From: Jannaschia sp. W003 | GTDB taxonomy: Bacteria; Pseudomonadota; Alphaproteobacteria; Rhodobacterales; Rhodobacteraceae | Assembly: GCF_025144335.1 (NCBI RefSeq) | Contig: NZ_CP083539.1 | Coordinates: 993,501-1,057,500, forward strand | Reading direction: 5' to 3' | DNA: 64,000 bases | Shown: positions 8,953 to 17,925 of the stretch, piece by piece | Layout: every line of letters starts with the position of its first letter | Numbering within the stretch: the stretch's first letter is position 1 | Program-made: the position numbers and the translations under genes | Notes under the pieces: generated by a model | The model's input: the letters and a program-made list of their open reading frames with translations, nothing else | Told to the model about the DNA's origin: nothing | The model's database searches: none

Positions 8953-9228
8953 ATGGCCCGAGCCGCCAAACGAACCGACGCCCTGCCGCGCCACCGCGAG
9001 CACTCCGTGCGCGCCTCGGCCACCCGCTACGCGCTGATCGGCGTGCCGATCGTGATCGCGGGCCTCGTGCTGTGGTACCTCGCCGCGACCTTCCTGGTGG
9101 CCCCCACCATCGACGGCCCTGCCGCGGACGACGTGCAGGGTCTCGCCACCACCACCGTCGAGGAGCTGGTGATCGGCGGCGAGGAGGTGGCGCCCAACGA
9201 TCCCGCCGCGGAGGCGGTGGACCAATGA
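8953..9228 (+). CDS. Small single-span membrane protein, hypothetical
   Basis: The 91-residue product has a basic N-terminus (MARAAKRTDALPRHREH), a membrane helix at about residues 26-49 and an acidic C-terminal part. A ribosome site (cgaggagatcc) precedes ATG 8953. Its stop overlaps the next start as ATGA (9225-9228), so the two are probably translated together. The charge pattern predicts an N-inside orientation with the acidic part in the periplasm. No family was recognised. Confidence 0.75.
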   Translation: MARAAKRTDALPRHREHSVRASATRYALIGVPIVIAGLVLWYLAATFLVAPTIDGPAADDVQGLATTTVEELVIGGEEVAPNDPAAEAVDQ

Positions 9229-9431
9229 ACGAGCCCCTGAAACCCGTCCGCCCGCCCGAGAGTTCGCGCCGCGGCGGCGCCGCGATCTGGATCGGCGTGG
9301 GCGTGATCGTGCTGCTGGCCGTCGCAATGTTCGGCTTCCTGGCCGAGCCCGAGGGCCGCGTCGGCGACGACCTCGCGCCGCCGGGGGCGGTGCTCGTGGA
9401 CGAGGGCGCGGCGGTGGGCGCAGGCGACTAG
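9225..9431 (+). CDS. Small single-span membrane protein, hypothetical
   Basis: The 68-residue product begins within the previous stop codon (ATGA), has a Pro/Arg-rich N-terminus, one membrane helix (about residues 19-40) and an acidic tail. The overlap with the preceding gene argues that both are real and co-translated. It follows the same architecture as the other small proteins in this block. No family was recognised. Confidence 0.7.
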   Translation: MNEPLKPVRPPESSRRGGAAIWIGVGVIVLLAVAMFGFLAEPEGRVGDDLAPPGAVLVDEGAAVGAGD

Positions 9432-9516
9432 GCGCCGACGGAGTGGACGCCGGGGAACTTTCCCCCTGAACCCAGCCGTTTAGTCTCCATACCCCTGTCC
9501 CCGAGGAGGCATCCCC

Positions 9517-9933
9517 ATGGCCGTCGACAACACCCCGCCCCGCGCCGGCAACCGCGTCTCGCCGACCGATCCCCGCCCCGCCGGCACGCTGCACGAGGGC
9601 CAGCCGGTCCACGACGAGCGCACCGCCGCGACCCGTGCCGATCACGGCACCACCACCACGCGCACGACGACCCACGAGACGCGTCGCGGCACCTCGCCGT
9701 GGGTCTGGGTCGCCGTGGCCGCCGCCGTGATCCTGCTGCTCCTGCTGTTCTGGCCGTTCGGCGCCGAGGAGGCCGCGCTGGTTCCCGATGCCACGCCCGA
9801 GGTGGTCGCCACCGATCCCGACATCACCGTCGAGGGCACGGACGCCACCGTGGTCGAGGGCACCGTCGCCGGCCAAGAGGCGGGCGACGACACCGTCGTG
9901 ACCACCGTTCCGGTGGTGCCCGTCGAGAACTAG
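9517..9933 (+). CDS. Small single-span membrane protein, Thr-rich
   Basis: The 138-residue product resembles the one at 6948-7277: a Thr/His/Arg-rich N-terminal region (GTTTTRTTTHETRRGT), a membrane helix at about 62-82 (WVWVAVAAAVILLLLLFWPF) and a Val/Thr/Asp-rich acidic C-terminus with repeated VEGT-like units. A strong ribosome site (cgaggaggcatcc) precedes ATG 9517. Its stop TAG shares bases with the convergent pyrF stop (CTAG at 9930-9933). No family was recognised. Confidence 0.75.
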   Translation: MAVDNTPPRAGNRVSPTDPRPAGTLHEGQPVHDERTAATRADHGTTTTRTTTHETRRGTSPWVWVAVAAAVILLLLLFWPFGAEEAALVPDATPEVVATDPDITVEGTDATVVEGTVAGQEAGDDTVVTTVPVVPVEN

Positions 9934-10658
9934 GCGCGCGGCGGCAGGCCGGCCACGATCGCCTCGGCCACGGCCCTCGGGTCCGCGGCCGCGTGCACGG
10001 GCCGGCCCACCACCACGTGATCGGCGCCCGCCCGGATCGCCCGGGCGGGCGTCTCCGTGCGCTTCTGGTCGCCCATGGCCGAGCCTTCGGGCCGCACGCC
10101 GGGGGTGACGATCAGCCGGCCCGCCGCCTCGGGCAGGGCGCGGATCATGGCCGCTTCCTGCGGCGAGGCGATCACCCCGTCCGCCCCCGCCTCGAAGGCC
10201 CGCATGGCGCGGGTCGCCACGAGGTCGGGGATCGTGCCCGCCTCGATCTGCGCGGCATCCAGGTCCGCGCGGTCGAGCGAGGTCAGCACCGTCACGGCCA
10301 GGATCTTGGTGTCGCCCTTGGTCTGCGCCGCGGCACGGACCACGTGCGGGTCGCCGTGCACCGTCAGGAAGTCGTGCCCGAAGCGCGCCAGCCCGCGCAC
10401 CGCCGCCTCCACGGTGACGCCGATGTCGAACAGCTTCAGGTCGAGGAAGATGCGCTTGCCGTGCTCGTCGCGCAGCTCGTTGGCCAGTGCCAGCCCGCCG
10501 CCCGTCAGCATGCCCAACCCGATCTTGTAGAACGACACCGCGTCACCGAGGCGCCCCGCCATCTCCAGGCCGGCCAGCGCGTCTGGCAGGTCGAGGGCGA
10601 CGATCAGGCGGTCGTCGGCGAGCGTGGCGGTGGGGGGCATGGCGGGTTCGGGGGTCAT
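9930..10658 (-). CDS. pyrF: Orotidine 5'-phosphate decarboxylase
   Basis: The 242-residue enzyme catalyses the last step of UMP synthesis, decarboxylation of OMP. The N-terminal strand LIVALDLPD, the catalytic DLKLFD motif (Asp73, Lys75, Asp78), the phosphate-binding VTPGVRPEG and GADHVVVGRPV are all present. I chose the ATG at 10658 because the upstream extension is Arg/Ser-rich; the ATG at 10640 (residue 7) is an alternative. It is convergent with the small membrane protein block and stands as its own unit. Confidence 0.95.
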   Translation of the reverse strand: MTPEPAMPPTATLADDRLIVALDLPDALAGLEMAGRLGDAVSFYKIGLGMLTGGGLALANELRDEHGKRIFLDLKLFDIGVTVEAAVRGLARFGHDFLTVHGDPHVVRAAAQTKGDTKILAVTVLTSLDRADLDAAQIEAGTIPDLVATRAMRAFEAGADGVIASPQEAAMIRALPEAAGRLIVTPGVRPEGSAMGDQKRTETPARAIRAGADHVVVGRPVHAAADPRAVAEAIVAGLPPRA

Positions 10659-10764
10659 GGCGCGGCTCCGTTGGGATGGGGCCGCCTTCTCGCGCCGAAG
10701 ACCGGGGGTCAAGGTGAGGGGCGCCCGTATGGCACCCGCCCCGCCGCCGGCCGCCGCCGTCCGA

Positions 10765-10947
10765 TCAGAGCGCGGCGTCGCGCAGCGCGCTCTCGGCGCG
10801 GCTGTGATCCCAGAAGGGCGGGCCTGCGACGCGGACGGGCGAGCGCAGCACCGTGCCGTCCGGTCCGCTGCGGATCGCCAACCCGTGGAACGCCTCGTCG
10901 AGCGCGTCGTAGCGGACCTGGGCGATTCGGATCAGGCGTGTGGGCAT
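10765..10947 (-). CDS. Small hypothetical protein (60 residues)
   Basis: This short frame encodes MPTRLIRIAQVRYDALDEAF, then GLAIRSGPDGTVLRSPVRVAGPPFWDHSRAESALRDAAL. It has a good ribosome site (cggaggtactgccg, GGAGG about eight bases before ATG 10947). The composition is protein-like, with no membrane helix and no cysteines. I do not recognise the family. It lies between pyrF and the EVE gene on the minus strand, separated from the EVE stop by about 110 bases. Confidence 0.6.
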   Translation of the reverse strand: MPTRLIRIAQVRYDALDEAFHGLAIRSGPDGTVLRSPVRVAGPPFWDHSRAESALRDAAL

Positions 10948-11060
10948 CGGCAGTACCTCCGCGAAGGAAACGCCGGCCGAGTCGATCCGTTCGGCGCCCC
11001 TTGCGGGGAACTTGGCCCCGAAGGCACCAACATCCCGTAACCATGCATGAAATCGTCCAG

Positions 11061-11486
11061 TCACGATTCCGTGAGTGCGCGGGCTACCGACAGAATTGTT
11101 TCCCATTCCGCGTCCGCCACGGGCTGCACCGACAGGCGGCTCTGGCGGATCAGCGCCATCCCGGCGAGCGCCGGCGTCTCGCGGATGCGGGCGAGCGGCA
11201 CAGGGGCGGTCAGCGGTTCCACCGCCCGGATCGCCACGCAGTCCCAGCGCGGGTCGTCCGCCGTAGGGTCGGGAAAGCTCTCGCGCACCACTTCCACGAT
11301 CCCGACGATCTCGCGCGCCTTGCCGCTGTGGTAGAAGAACCCCAGATCGCCCCGGCGCATGGCCCGCATGTGGTTGCGGGCCGCGAAGTTGCGCACCCCG
11401 TCCCACGGCTCGCCGGCCTCGCCCCGCGCGCGCTGGTCGTCCCACGACCAGGTCTCGGGTTCGGACTTGAAGAGCCAGCGGCTCAC
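11061..11486 (-). CDS. EVE domain protein
   Basis: The 141-residue protein is one EVE domain (PUA-like superfamily): WLFKSEPETWSWDDQ at the start, GVRNFAARNHMRAMRRGDLGFFYHSG and the central IVGIVEVVRESFPDP, with RWDCVAIRAVEPL later. EVE domains bind modified bases in nucleic acids. The start is a GTG overlapping the stop of the YciI gene (GTGA at 11483-11486), giving VSRWLFKSEPE, the usual N-terminus. It is the last gene of the tsaD-gpsA-YciI-EVE run, with modified-RNA biology at both ends. Confidence 0.92.
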   Translation of the reverse strand: MSRWLFKSEPETWSWDDQRARGEAGEPWDGVRNFAARNHMRAMRRGDLGFFYHSGKAREIVGIVEVVRESFPDPTADDPRWDCVAIRAVEPLTAPVPLARIRETPALAGMALIRQSRLSVQPVADAEWETILSVARALTES

Positions 11487-11761
11487 CCGCGGTTCACCAC
11501 CCGGTTCCACGCCTCAATGCGCACGGCCTCGAACAGCCCGGCCTTGGCGTAGGGGTCGGCGGCGGCGAAGGCCTCGACGTGGGTGCGGTCGGGGGTGTCG
11601 AACAGGATCAGCGAGCCGCACATCTCGCCGGCGGCGTTCACGAACGGGCCGGCCTGCACGACGTGCGGATCGGCGTTCAGGTGGTCGAGATGGGCCTCGC
11701 GGTTGCTCTGGCGCACGAGCAGGTGGTCGGGCTTGTCGGTGCAGATCAGGGCGTGGAGCAT
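11483..11761 (-). CDS. YciI-like protein
   Basis: The 92-residue protein matches the YciI/YCII family: MLHALICTDKPDHLLVRQSNREAHLDHL at the start, VVQAGPFVNAAGEMCGSLILFD in the middle and DPYAKAGLFEAVRIEAWNRV at the end. The family has a ferredoxin-like fold with a conserved His/Asp pair and unknown general function. ATG 11761 gives the family-typical N-terminus; a GTG nine bases upstream would overlap the gpsA stop as GTGA. It is translationally coupled to the EVE gene downstream. Confidence 0.88.
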   Translation of the reverse strand: MLHALICTDKPDHLLVRQSNREAHLDHLNADPHVVQAGPFVNAAGEMCGSLILFDTPDRTHVEAFAAADPYAKAGLFEAVRIEAWNRVVNRG

Positions 11762-11766
11762 GGGTC

Positions 11767-12717
11767 TCACTCGTGGGTCAGGTCGCGGGAAAGGAGGGCG
11801 TCGATCGCCTCGGCGACGCCGAGGCGCCCGGTGGTCAGGGCATGGACGGCGGCGGTGATCGGCAGGTCGAGCCCGTGGCGCCGCCCGAGGTCGAGCGCCG
11901 CGGCCGCCGTCGGCACGCCCTCGGCGGTGGCGCCGGGCAGGGGCTCGCCGCGCCCGAGGGCGAGGCCGAGCGCGAAGTTGCGGCTTTGGGGACTCGCGCA
12001 GGTCAGGGCGAGGTCGCCCAATCCGCTCAGCCCCATCAGGGTTTCGGGCCGGGCGCCGAGGGCGGTGGCGAGGCGGACCGTCTCGGCCATGCCCCGTGTC
12101 ATGAGGGCCGCGCGGGCGCTCTCGCCCAGACCGGCGCCGATGGCCGCGCCGCAGGCGATCGCAACCACGTTCTTGAGCGCGCCGCCCAACTCCACGCCCG
12201 CCACGTCAGTGGAGCGATAGACGCGCAGGGCGGGTGTCGCGAGCAGGCGCTGGAGCGCAGCGCCCTCCGCCTCGTTCGAAGTGGCGAGCACCAGGGCGGT
12301 GGGCAGGGCGCGGGCGATGTCGGCTGCGAAGGAGGGGCCCGAGAGGATCGCGGCGGTGGCGTCCGGCCAGCGGTCCTGCAGGAGGGCGGTGGGGCCGCGC
12401 AGGGTGCCCAGCTCCACGCCCTTGCAGGCGGCCACGGCGCGGCGCGGGGCGAGGGGAAGGGCGGCGATCGTGGCCGCCAGCGCCTGCGTGGGCACGGCCA
12501 GCAAGAGCGTGTCGCAGTCCGCGAGGTCGGCCGGGTCGGCGGTGACGGCGACGCCCTCGGGCAGCGTGGCGCCCGGCAGGCGGGCGAGGGTGCGGGAGGC
12601 GCGGGCCGCCTCCATCGCCGCACCGTCGCGGCCCCACAAGGCGACGGGCCGCGCGCGCCCGATGGCGATGGCGAGAGCGCCGCCGAAGGCGCCGGCGCCG
12701 ACGACCCCGACGCTCAC
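11767..12717 (-). CDS. gpsA: Glycerol-3-phosphate dehydrogenase [NAD(P)+]
   Basis: The 316-residue enzyme makes sn-glycerol 3-phosphate from dihydroxyacetone phosphate for phospholipid synthesis. The N-terminal dinucleotide motif [10 protein letters not shown], the LAVPTQAL strand, the ACKGVE segment (catalytic Lys), LSGPSFA and the C-terminal KNVVAIACG...GLGDLALTC...NFALG are all present. The start is a GTG that overlaps the tsaD stop as GTGA (12714-12717), so the two are translationally coupled, a common alphaproteobacterial arrangement. Confidence 0.95.
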   Translation of the reverse strand: MSVGVVGAGAFGGALAIAIGRARPVALWGRDGAAMEAARASRTLARLPGATLPEGVAVTADPADLADCDTLLLAVPTQALAATIAALPLAPRRAVAACKGVELGTLRGPTALLQDRWPDATAAILSGPSFAADIARALPTALVLATSNEAEGAALQRLLATPALRVYRSTDVAGVELGGALKNVVAIACGAAIGAGLGESARAALMTRGMAETVRLATALGARPETLMGLSGLGDLALTCASPQSRNFALGLALGRGEPLPGATAEGVPTAAAALDLGRRHGLDLPITAAVHALTTGRLGVAEAIDALLSRDLTHE

Positions 12718-13769
12718 GCCTTGGCCCCGCGCTTGCCGCCCGCGAGCATCGGCGCGGCCTCGGCGTCCAGCGGCCAGCGGGGACGGGCGGTCAGGGTGCC
12801 CGCGTGCCCGGCGTCCAGCATCTCGGCGCCCGCGAAGGCGATCATGGCGGCGTTGTCGGTGCATAAGGCTAGCGGCGGGGCCACAAAGGGGACGGGGGAG
12901 ACTGCCTCCAAGGCCGCGCGGATCGCACCGTTGGCCGCGACGCCGCCCGCCACCGCGAAGGCGGTGACCTCGCCCGCCGCCTCCAGCGCGCGGCGCGACT
13001 TCTCGGCCAGCACGTCGCGCACCGCGGCCTGGAACCCGGCGCACAGGTCGCGGCGCACGCTCGCGCGCAGGCCACCGTTGCGGGCCACGGCGGCGTCGCG
13101 GGCGCGCAGCACCGCCGTCTTTAGGCCCGAGAAGCTGAGGTCGCAGCCGGGGCGGTCCAGGAGCGGGCGGGGGAGGGCGAAGGCGTCCGGGTCGCCGCCC
13201 TGCGCCTCGCGCTCCACGGCGGGGCCGCCGGGCTGGGGGAGGCCGAGGAGGCGGGCGACCTTGTCGAAGGCCTCGCCCGGCGCGTCGTCGATGGTGCCGC
13301 CGAGGCGCCGGAAGCGCGCGGGCCCCTCGACGCGCAGGAACTGGCAGTGCCCGCCCGACACTAGGAGCACGAGGAACGGGTAGGCGACGCCATCGGTCAG
13401 GCGCGGCGTCAGCGCGTGGCCGGCGAGGTGGTTCACGCCCACCAGGGGAACGCCGGCGGCGGCGGCCAGCCCGCGCGCGCACATCACGCCGGCCAGCACG
13501 CCGCCGATCAGGCCGGGGCCGGCGGTGACGGCGATGCGGTCCACCTCGCCCAGCATCACGCCCGCATCGTCCAGCGCCCGCTCGACGGCCACGTCGATCT
13601 TCTCGGCATGGGCGCGGGCGGCGATCTCGGGGACCACGCCGCCGAAGGCCGCATGGAGCGCGTCCTGCCCCACGACCACGTTCGAGAGGATCGCGCGCCC
13701 CCGCAGCACGGCGGCGGCGGTATCGTCGCAGGAGCTTTCGAGCCCGAGGGTGAGGAGGTCTTGCGCCAC
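12714..13769 (-). CDS. tsaD: tRNA N6-threonylcarbamoyladenosine transferase
   Basis: The 351-residue protein is TsaD (Kae1/Qri7 family), which transfers the threonylcarbamoyl group to A37 of ANN-decoding tRNAs. It starts [17 protein letters not shown] and holds the metal-binding pair His114 and His118 in [20 protein letters not shown], the [21 protein letters not shown] segment, [10 protein letters not shown] and the C-terminal [12 protein letters not shown]. It heads the tsaD-gpsA-YciI-EVE run and is divergent from hemD with about 28 bases between start codons, so both promoters must lie within or very near that gap. Confidence 0.96.
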   Translation of the reverse strand: MAQDLLTLGLESSCDDTAAAVLRGRAILSNVVVGQDALHAAFGGVVPEIAARAHAEKIDVAVERALDDAGVMLGEVDRIAVTAGPGLIGGVLAGVMCARGLAAAAGVPLVGVNHLAGHALTPRLTDGVAYPFLVLLVSGGHCQFLRVEGPARFRRLGGTIDDAPGEAFDKVARLLGLPQPGGPAVEREAQGGDPDAFALPRPLLDRPGCDLSFSGLKTAVLRARDAAVARNGGLRASVRRDLCAGFQAAVRDVLAEKSRRALEAAGEVTAFAVAGGVAANGAIRAALEAVSPVPFVAPPLALCTDNAAMIAFAGAEMLDAGHAGTLTARPRWPLDAEAAPMLAGGKRGAKA

Positions 13770-13797
13770 GTCCCGGACCTATGCCCCGGTGCGCGTC

Positions 13798-14463
13798 ATG
13801 ACAATGCGGATGCCCGTGCTCCTGACCCGCCCCCGCCCCGCCTCGGAGCGGGTGGCGGTGGCGCTGGGCGTGCCCTGCATCATCGCGCCGCTCCTGGAGA
13901 TCGTCGCCGTAGGCGCTCCGCCCGAGGCCGAGGCCCTGCTGCTCACCTCCGCGCATGGCGTGGACGCCTGGGCCGAGGGCGGCGGCGCGCGGGGACTGCC
14001 GACGTGGTGCGTGGGCCCGCGTACCGCCGAGCGCGCCCGCGCCGCGGGACTGGACGTGCGCGGGACGGCGGCGGACGCTGCGGCGCTGGCCGCGATGGTC
14101 CCGGAGGACGCCCCTCCGCTGCTCCACGCGCGCGGGGCCGACGTGCGGGGCGACCTCGCGGCGCGGCTGCGGGCGCGCGGCCTGCGGGTGGCGGAGGCGG
14201 TGCTCTACGAAGCCCGCGCACGGCCCTTGACGGAGGAAGCATTGGCGCTCGCCCGCGCGGGGCCGGTGCTCGCGCCGGTGTACTCGCCGCGCTCCGCACG
14301 GCTGCTGGGCAACGAATGGCCGCGCGGGGCGTTGGGGAACCTGCGGGCCGTCGCCCTGAGCGGCGCGGTGGCGCGTGCGCTGCCGGTTCCGCCCCTCGCG
14401 GTGGCGGCGCGGCCCGACGGCGCGGCCATGATCGACGCGCTGCGCCGCGAGATCGCCGGTTGA
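13798..14463 (+). CDS. hemD: Uroporphyrinogen-III synthase
   Basis: The 221-residue protein has the weakly conserved HemD fold: VLLTRPRPASERVA at the start, LLLTSAHGVDAWAE (first domain), the hinge WCVGPRTAERARAAG, LLHARGADVRGDLAARL, VLAPVYSPRSARLLG and VALSGAVARAL. It cyclises hydroxymethylbilane for heme, siroheme and related tetrapyrroles. Three in-frame ATGs (13798, 13804, 13810) make the precise start uncertain. It is followed by the mitofilin-like and HemY-like genes, the order typical of alphaproteobacteria, and is divergent from tsaD. Confidence 0.87.
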   Translation: MTMRMPVLLTRPRPASERVAVALGVPCIIAPLLEIVAVGAPPEAEALLLTSAHGVDAWAEGGGARGLPTWCVGPRTAERARAAGLDVRGTAADAAALAAMVPEDAPPLLHARGADVRGDLAARLRARGLRVAEAVLYEARARPLTEEALALARAGPVLAPVYSPRSARLLGNEWPRGALGNLRAVALSGAVARALPVPPLAVAARPDGAAMIDALRREIAG

Positions 14464-14526
14464 GGGGGGCAGGGGGACGGACTAGGTTCGGTTGATGCCG
14501 CGGGGCGGCGAAGGGGAGGCGACAGC

Positions 14527-16218
14527 GTGGCGCGACGCAAGACGGGCAAGACGGGGGGCGACGATCCCCAGATTTCGGACGACGCGGTGGAGGACGCCGT
14601 CGTGGTCGAGAACGACGTCGTCCTGCCCGGCGAGGACGAGGCCAGGGAGGGCGGCGCGGACGTTCCCGCCGCGCGCGACGACGATCACCTGCCCGCCGCC
14701 CACGCCGATCCCGCCGACGAGCGCATCGCCGGAACCGGCGCCGTGCCGCCCGCGCCCGAGCCGTCGCCGGTCGAAGGGGACGGGACGACCGACGCTCCGG
14801 ACGAGCCCGTGGCCGCCGAGGGCGAGGGCATCGTGATGACCCCCTCGGACGAAGACGCGACGACCGCCGAGGCCGACGGACCGCGTGAAGGCACCGACGC
14901 CGACACCGACGCGTCCGACCCGCCGTTCGACTACGGCGTCGCCGGCGCCGACGGACCGGGCGTTGCGGACGCGGGCGACGATGCGCCCCGCGAGGACCGC
15001 ACGTCCGACGACGTCGCCCCCCGCGAGGACCGCGCCGTTCCCGCACCCGTTCCCGCCGCCGCCACGGCGCCCGAGAGCCGCGGCCCGGGCTTCGTGCCCC
15101 TCCTGCTCGGCGGGATCGTCGCCGGCGGGATCGGTTACGCCGCCGCGACCTGGCTGCCCGTGGACGAGTCTGCGCCTGCGCCCGCCTTCGACGTCGCCCG
15201 CGTGGACGCGGTCGAGACCGAGCTGGCCGACCTGCGCGCCGGACTGGAGGCGCTGCCCGACGACGCGCCCGCCGCGGCGGTCGTGGACCTCTCGGCGCTG
15301 GAGGGCGGTCAGGCCGACCTCGCAGGCCGCATCGAAGCACTGGCAGCCCGCGTCGACGCGCTCGAGGCGCGGTCCGCGCCCCAGCCCGCCGCCGCCGACG
15401 GCGCGGCCCCCGCCGCACCCGCGTTCGATCCGGCGCCGCTGCAGGGCGACCTCGCCTCCGTCCGCGACGCGGTGGCCGCGCTGCAGGCCGACGTGGACGC
15501 TGTGCGGGGCACCCTCGACGAGAGCCTCGCGGGCGTGCGCGACCAAATCGCCGCGCTGGAGGCCGGACAGTCCGACCTCGCCGCCCGCGTCGACGCCGCG
15601 GAGGCCGCCGTAGGGGAGGGCGCCGCGGCGCTGCGCTCCGAGATCGGCGGCGCCGTGGACGCCCTGCGTGCCGACCTCGCGCCGCGTGTCGAGACGCTGG
15701 AGGGCCGCGCCGAGGAACTCGCTTCGATCGCCGACGAGGCCGAGGCGGAGGCCGCCGCCGCGGCCCGCCGCGCGGCGCTCAACGAGATCTCCACCTCGCT
15801 GCGCACCGGCACGCCCTTCGCCGACCCGCTCGCCACGCTGGAGGACCCGCCCGAGGCCCTTGCGGCCGTGGCCGAGAGCGGCGTGCCCACCTCCGCCGCC
15901 CTGGCCGACCGCTTCGGCCCCGCCTCGCGCGAGGCCCTGCGCGCGGCGCGCGAGACCGGCGCCGGCGCCGAGCCGGGCCTGCGCGGCTTCGCCCGCTCGC
16001 TCGTGAACGCCCGCTCGCTCGAGCCGCGCGAGGGCGACGACGCCGACGCCGTGCTCTCGCGCGCCGGCGCCGCCCTGCGCGAGGGCGACATCGCCGCCGC
16101 GCTGGCCGAGATCGAGACGCTGCCCCCCGAGGTGGGGGCGCCGCTCGAAGACTGGGCGGCGAGCGCCCGAGCCCGCCTCGCGGCGCAGCGCGCCCTGCAA
16201 GACCTCCTCGAAGGATAA
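14527..16218 (+). CDS. Mitofilin (Mic60)-like inner-membrane protein
   Basis: The 563-residue protein has a long acidic, low-complexity N-terminus (about residues 1-180), one membrane helix (about 187-210, PLLLGGIVAGGIGYAAATWLP), an extended coiled-coil region (about 220-420) with repeated ALEA/ADLAAR units, and a C-terminal globular part ending ALAEIETLPPEV...ARARLAAQRALQDLLE, the mitofilin signature region. Alphaproteobacterial Mic60 shapes intracytoplasmic membranes and lies next to hemD/hemY in many genomes, as here. The start is a GTG. The long N-terminal acidic domain is cytoplasmic and the coiled coil periplasmic by prediction. Confidence 0.85.
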   Translation: MARRKTGKTGGDDPQISDDAVEDAVVVENDVVLPGEDEAREGGADVPAARDDDHLPAAHADPADERIAGTGAVPPAPEPSPVEGDGTTDAPDEPVAAEGEGIVMTPSDEDATTAEADGPREGTDADTDASDPPFDYGVAGADGPGVADAGDDAPREDRTSDDVAPREDRAVPAPVPAAATAPESRGPGFVPLLLGGIVAGGIGYAAATWLPVDESAPAPAFDVARVDAVETELADLRAGLEALPDDAPAAAVVDLSALEGGQADLAGRIEALAARVDALEARSAPQPAAADGAAPAAPAFDPAPLQGDLASVRDAVAALQADVDAVRGTLDESLAGVRDQIAALEAGQSDLAARVDAAEAAVGEGAAALRSEIGGAVDALRADLAPRVETLEGRAEELASIADEAEAEAAAAARRAALNEISTSLRTGTPFADPLATLEDPPEALAAVAESGVPTSAALADRFGPASREALRAARETGAGAEPGLRGFARSLVNARSLEPREGDDADAVLSRAGAALREGDIAAALAEIETLPPEVGAPLEDWAASARARLAAQRALQDLLEG

Positions 16219-16224
16219 GCCCCC

Positions 16225-17835
16225 ATGCTCTGGTCGCTCTTCAAGATCCTGCTCTTCGTCGCGGTCGTCGTGGCTCTGGCCTACGGGGTGCAATGGCTGC
16301 TGTCGGTCTCCGGCGAGGTGCTGGTCAGCTTCGCGGGCCAGGAATACGTGCTCAGCCCGCTCGTGGTCGTGCTCGGCCTCGTGCTCGGGTTGATCGTGCT
16401 GTGGCTGGTGTTCAAGCTGGTCGGCCTGCTCGTCTCGGTGCTGCGCTTCATCAACGGCGACGAGACCGCGATCTCGCGCCACTTCGAGCGCAACCGCGAG
16501 CGCAAGGGCTACGAGGCCCTGTCCGACAGCCTGATCGCGCTGGCCTCGGGCGAGGCCCGCGAGGCCGCCGCGAAGGCGCGCCAGGCCGAGAAGTACCTGG
16601 AGCGCCCCGAGGTGACGGACGTGGTGGTCGCCCAGGCCGCCGAGGCCGCCGGCGAGCGCGAGCGCGCCGTGGAGGCCTACAAGCGCCTCGTGCGCCACGA
16701 CCGCACCCGCTTCGTGGGCGTGCGCGGCCTCATGCGCTCCAAGCTCGAGGAGGGCGACACCGACACGGCGATGAAGCTTGCCGAGAAAGCCTTCGCCCTC
16801 AAGCCCCGGCACGTGGAGACGCAGGACACCCTGCTCGCCATGCAGGCGCGCGACCACAACTGGGAGGGCGCGCGCCGCGTGCTGACCGCCAAGCTGAAGT
16901 CGGGCGCGCTGCCGAAGGACGTCTACAAGCGCCGCGAGGCCGTGCTCAGCCTCGCCGATGCCCGTGCGCGCCTCGCCGAGGGCAAGACCGAGGAGGCCCG
17001 CGCCGAGGCGCTGGAGGCCAACCGCCTGTCCCCCGAGCTGGTGCCCGCCGCGGTGCTGGCCGCGCGCATGCACGTGGAGGCGGGCGACAAGCGCCGCGCC
17101 ACGAAGGCGATCAAGGCGGCGTGGGCCAAGCTGCACCACCCCGACCTCGCCGCGGCCTTCGCCGGGATCGAGCCCAACGAGACCCCGCAGGAGCGCATCC
17201 GCCGCTTCGGCCCGCTCCTCAAGCTCGACCCCGACGCGCCCGAGGCGCGCATGCTGGAGACCGAGCTGCACCTCGCCGCCGAGGACTTCCCCGGCGCCCG
17301 CCGCGCCCTGGGCCGCCTGCCCGAGACGCACCCCACCGCGCGCTCGCTGTCCCTGATGGCCGCCGTGGAGCGGGGCGAGGGCGCCTCCGAGGCCGTGGTG
17401 CGGGGCTGGCTCGCCAAGGCCCTGGGCGCCTCGCGCGGGCCGCAGTGGGTCTGCACGAACTGCGGCACGGTGCACGGCGACTGGGTGCCGGTCTGCACCT
17501 CCTGCGAGGCGTTCGACACGCTCGACTGGACCGAGCCGCGCCGCGCCGAGGCCTCGGTCTCGGCCCTGCCGACCGACGTGCTGCCCCTCCTGGTGGACGG
17601 TCCTGCGTCGGAGCCCGGCGTGCCGGCCCTGCGCGAGGATCACGCGCCGCACGACGTCACGCCCCTCGTGGCCCCCGAGGCCCAGCCCGCGTCGAGCCGC
17701 GAGGTCCACGGCACTTCGACCCCCGCCTCGACGACCCACGCCACCGCGGACGGCTTCGACACCCTGCCCGCGGGAGACAGCCCCCCCGCGCCGCAGGACG
17801 AGACCCCGACCACGGCCGGCACCGCGCGCATGTGA
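16225..17835 (+). CDS. HemY-type TPR membrane protein with C-terminal zinc ribbon
   Basis: The 536-residue protein has two N-terminal membrane helices (about residues 3-25 and 43-70) and a tetratricopeptide domain (about 80-400) matching the HemY N-terminal family linked to heme synthesis. At about 409-436 there is a CxxC...CxxC zinc ribbon (CTNCGTVHGDWVPVCTSC), then a low-complexity, probably disordered tail rich in Pro, Ala and Ser. It starts six bases after the mitofilin stop, so both are probably in one operon with hemD. Its precise biochemical role is unknown; it is not the protoporphyrinogen oxidase also called HemY. Confidence 0.86.
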   Translation: MLWSLFKILLFVAVVVALAYGVQWLLSVSGEVLVSFAGQEYVLSPLVVVLGLVLGLIVLWLVFKLVGLLVSVLRFINGDETAISRHFERNRERKGYEALSDSLIALASGEAREAAAKARQAEKYLERPEVTDVVVAQAAEAAGERERAVEAYKRLVRHDRTRFVGVRGLMRSKLEEGDTDTAMKLAEKAFALKPRHVETQDTLLAMQARDHNWEGARRVLTAKLKSGALPKDVYKRREAVLSLADARARLAEGKTEEARAEALEANRLSPELVPAAVLAARMHVEAGDKRRATKAIKAAWAKLHHPDLAAAFAGIEPNETPQERIRRFGPLLKLDPDAPEARMLETELHLAAEDFPGARRALGRLPETHPTARSLSLMAAVERGEGASEAVVRGWLAKALGASRGPQWVCTNCGTVHGDWVPVCTSCEAFDTLDWTEPRRAEASVSALPTDVLPLLVDGPASEPGVPALREDHAPHDVTPLVAPEAQPASSREVHGTSTPASTTHATADGFDTLPAGDSPPAPQDETPTTAGTARM

Positions 17836-17925
17836 GCGGCGGCGGGCGGCCCGCGCCGCCTGCCACGCGTCCTGCCGGATTGGGGCTGGAACGCCTCCGG
17901 ACCCTCTGCTAGAGCGCCCGCGCGG

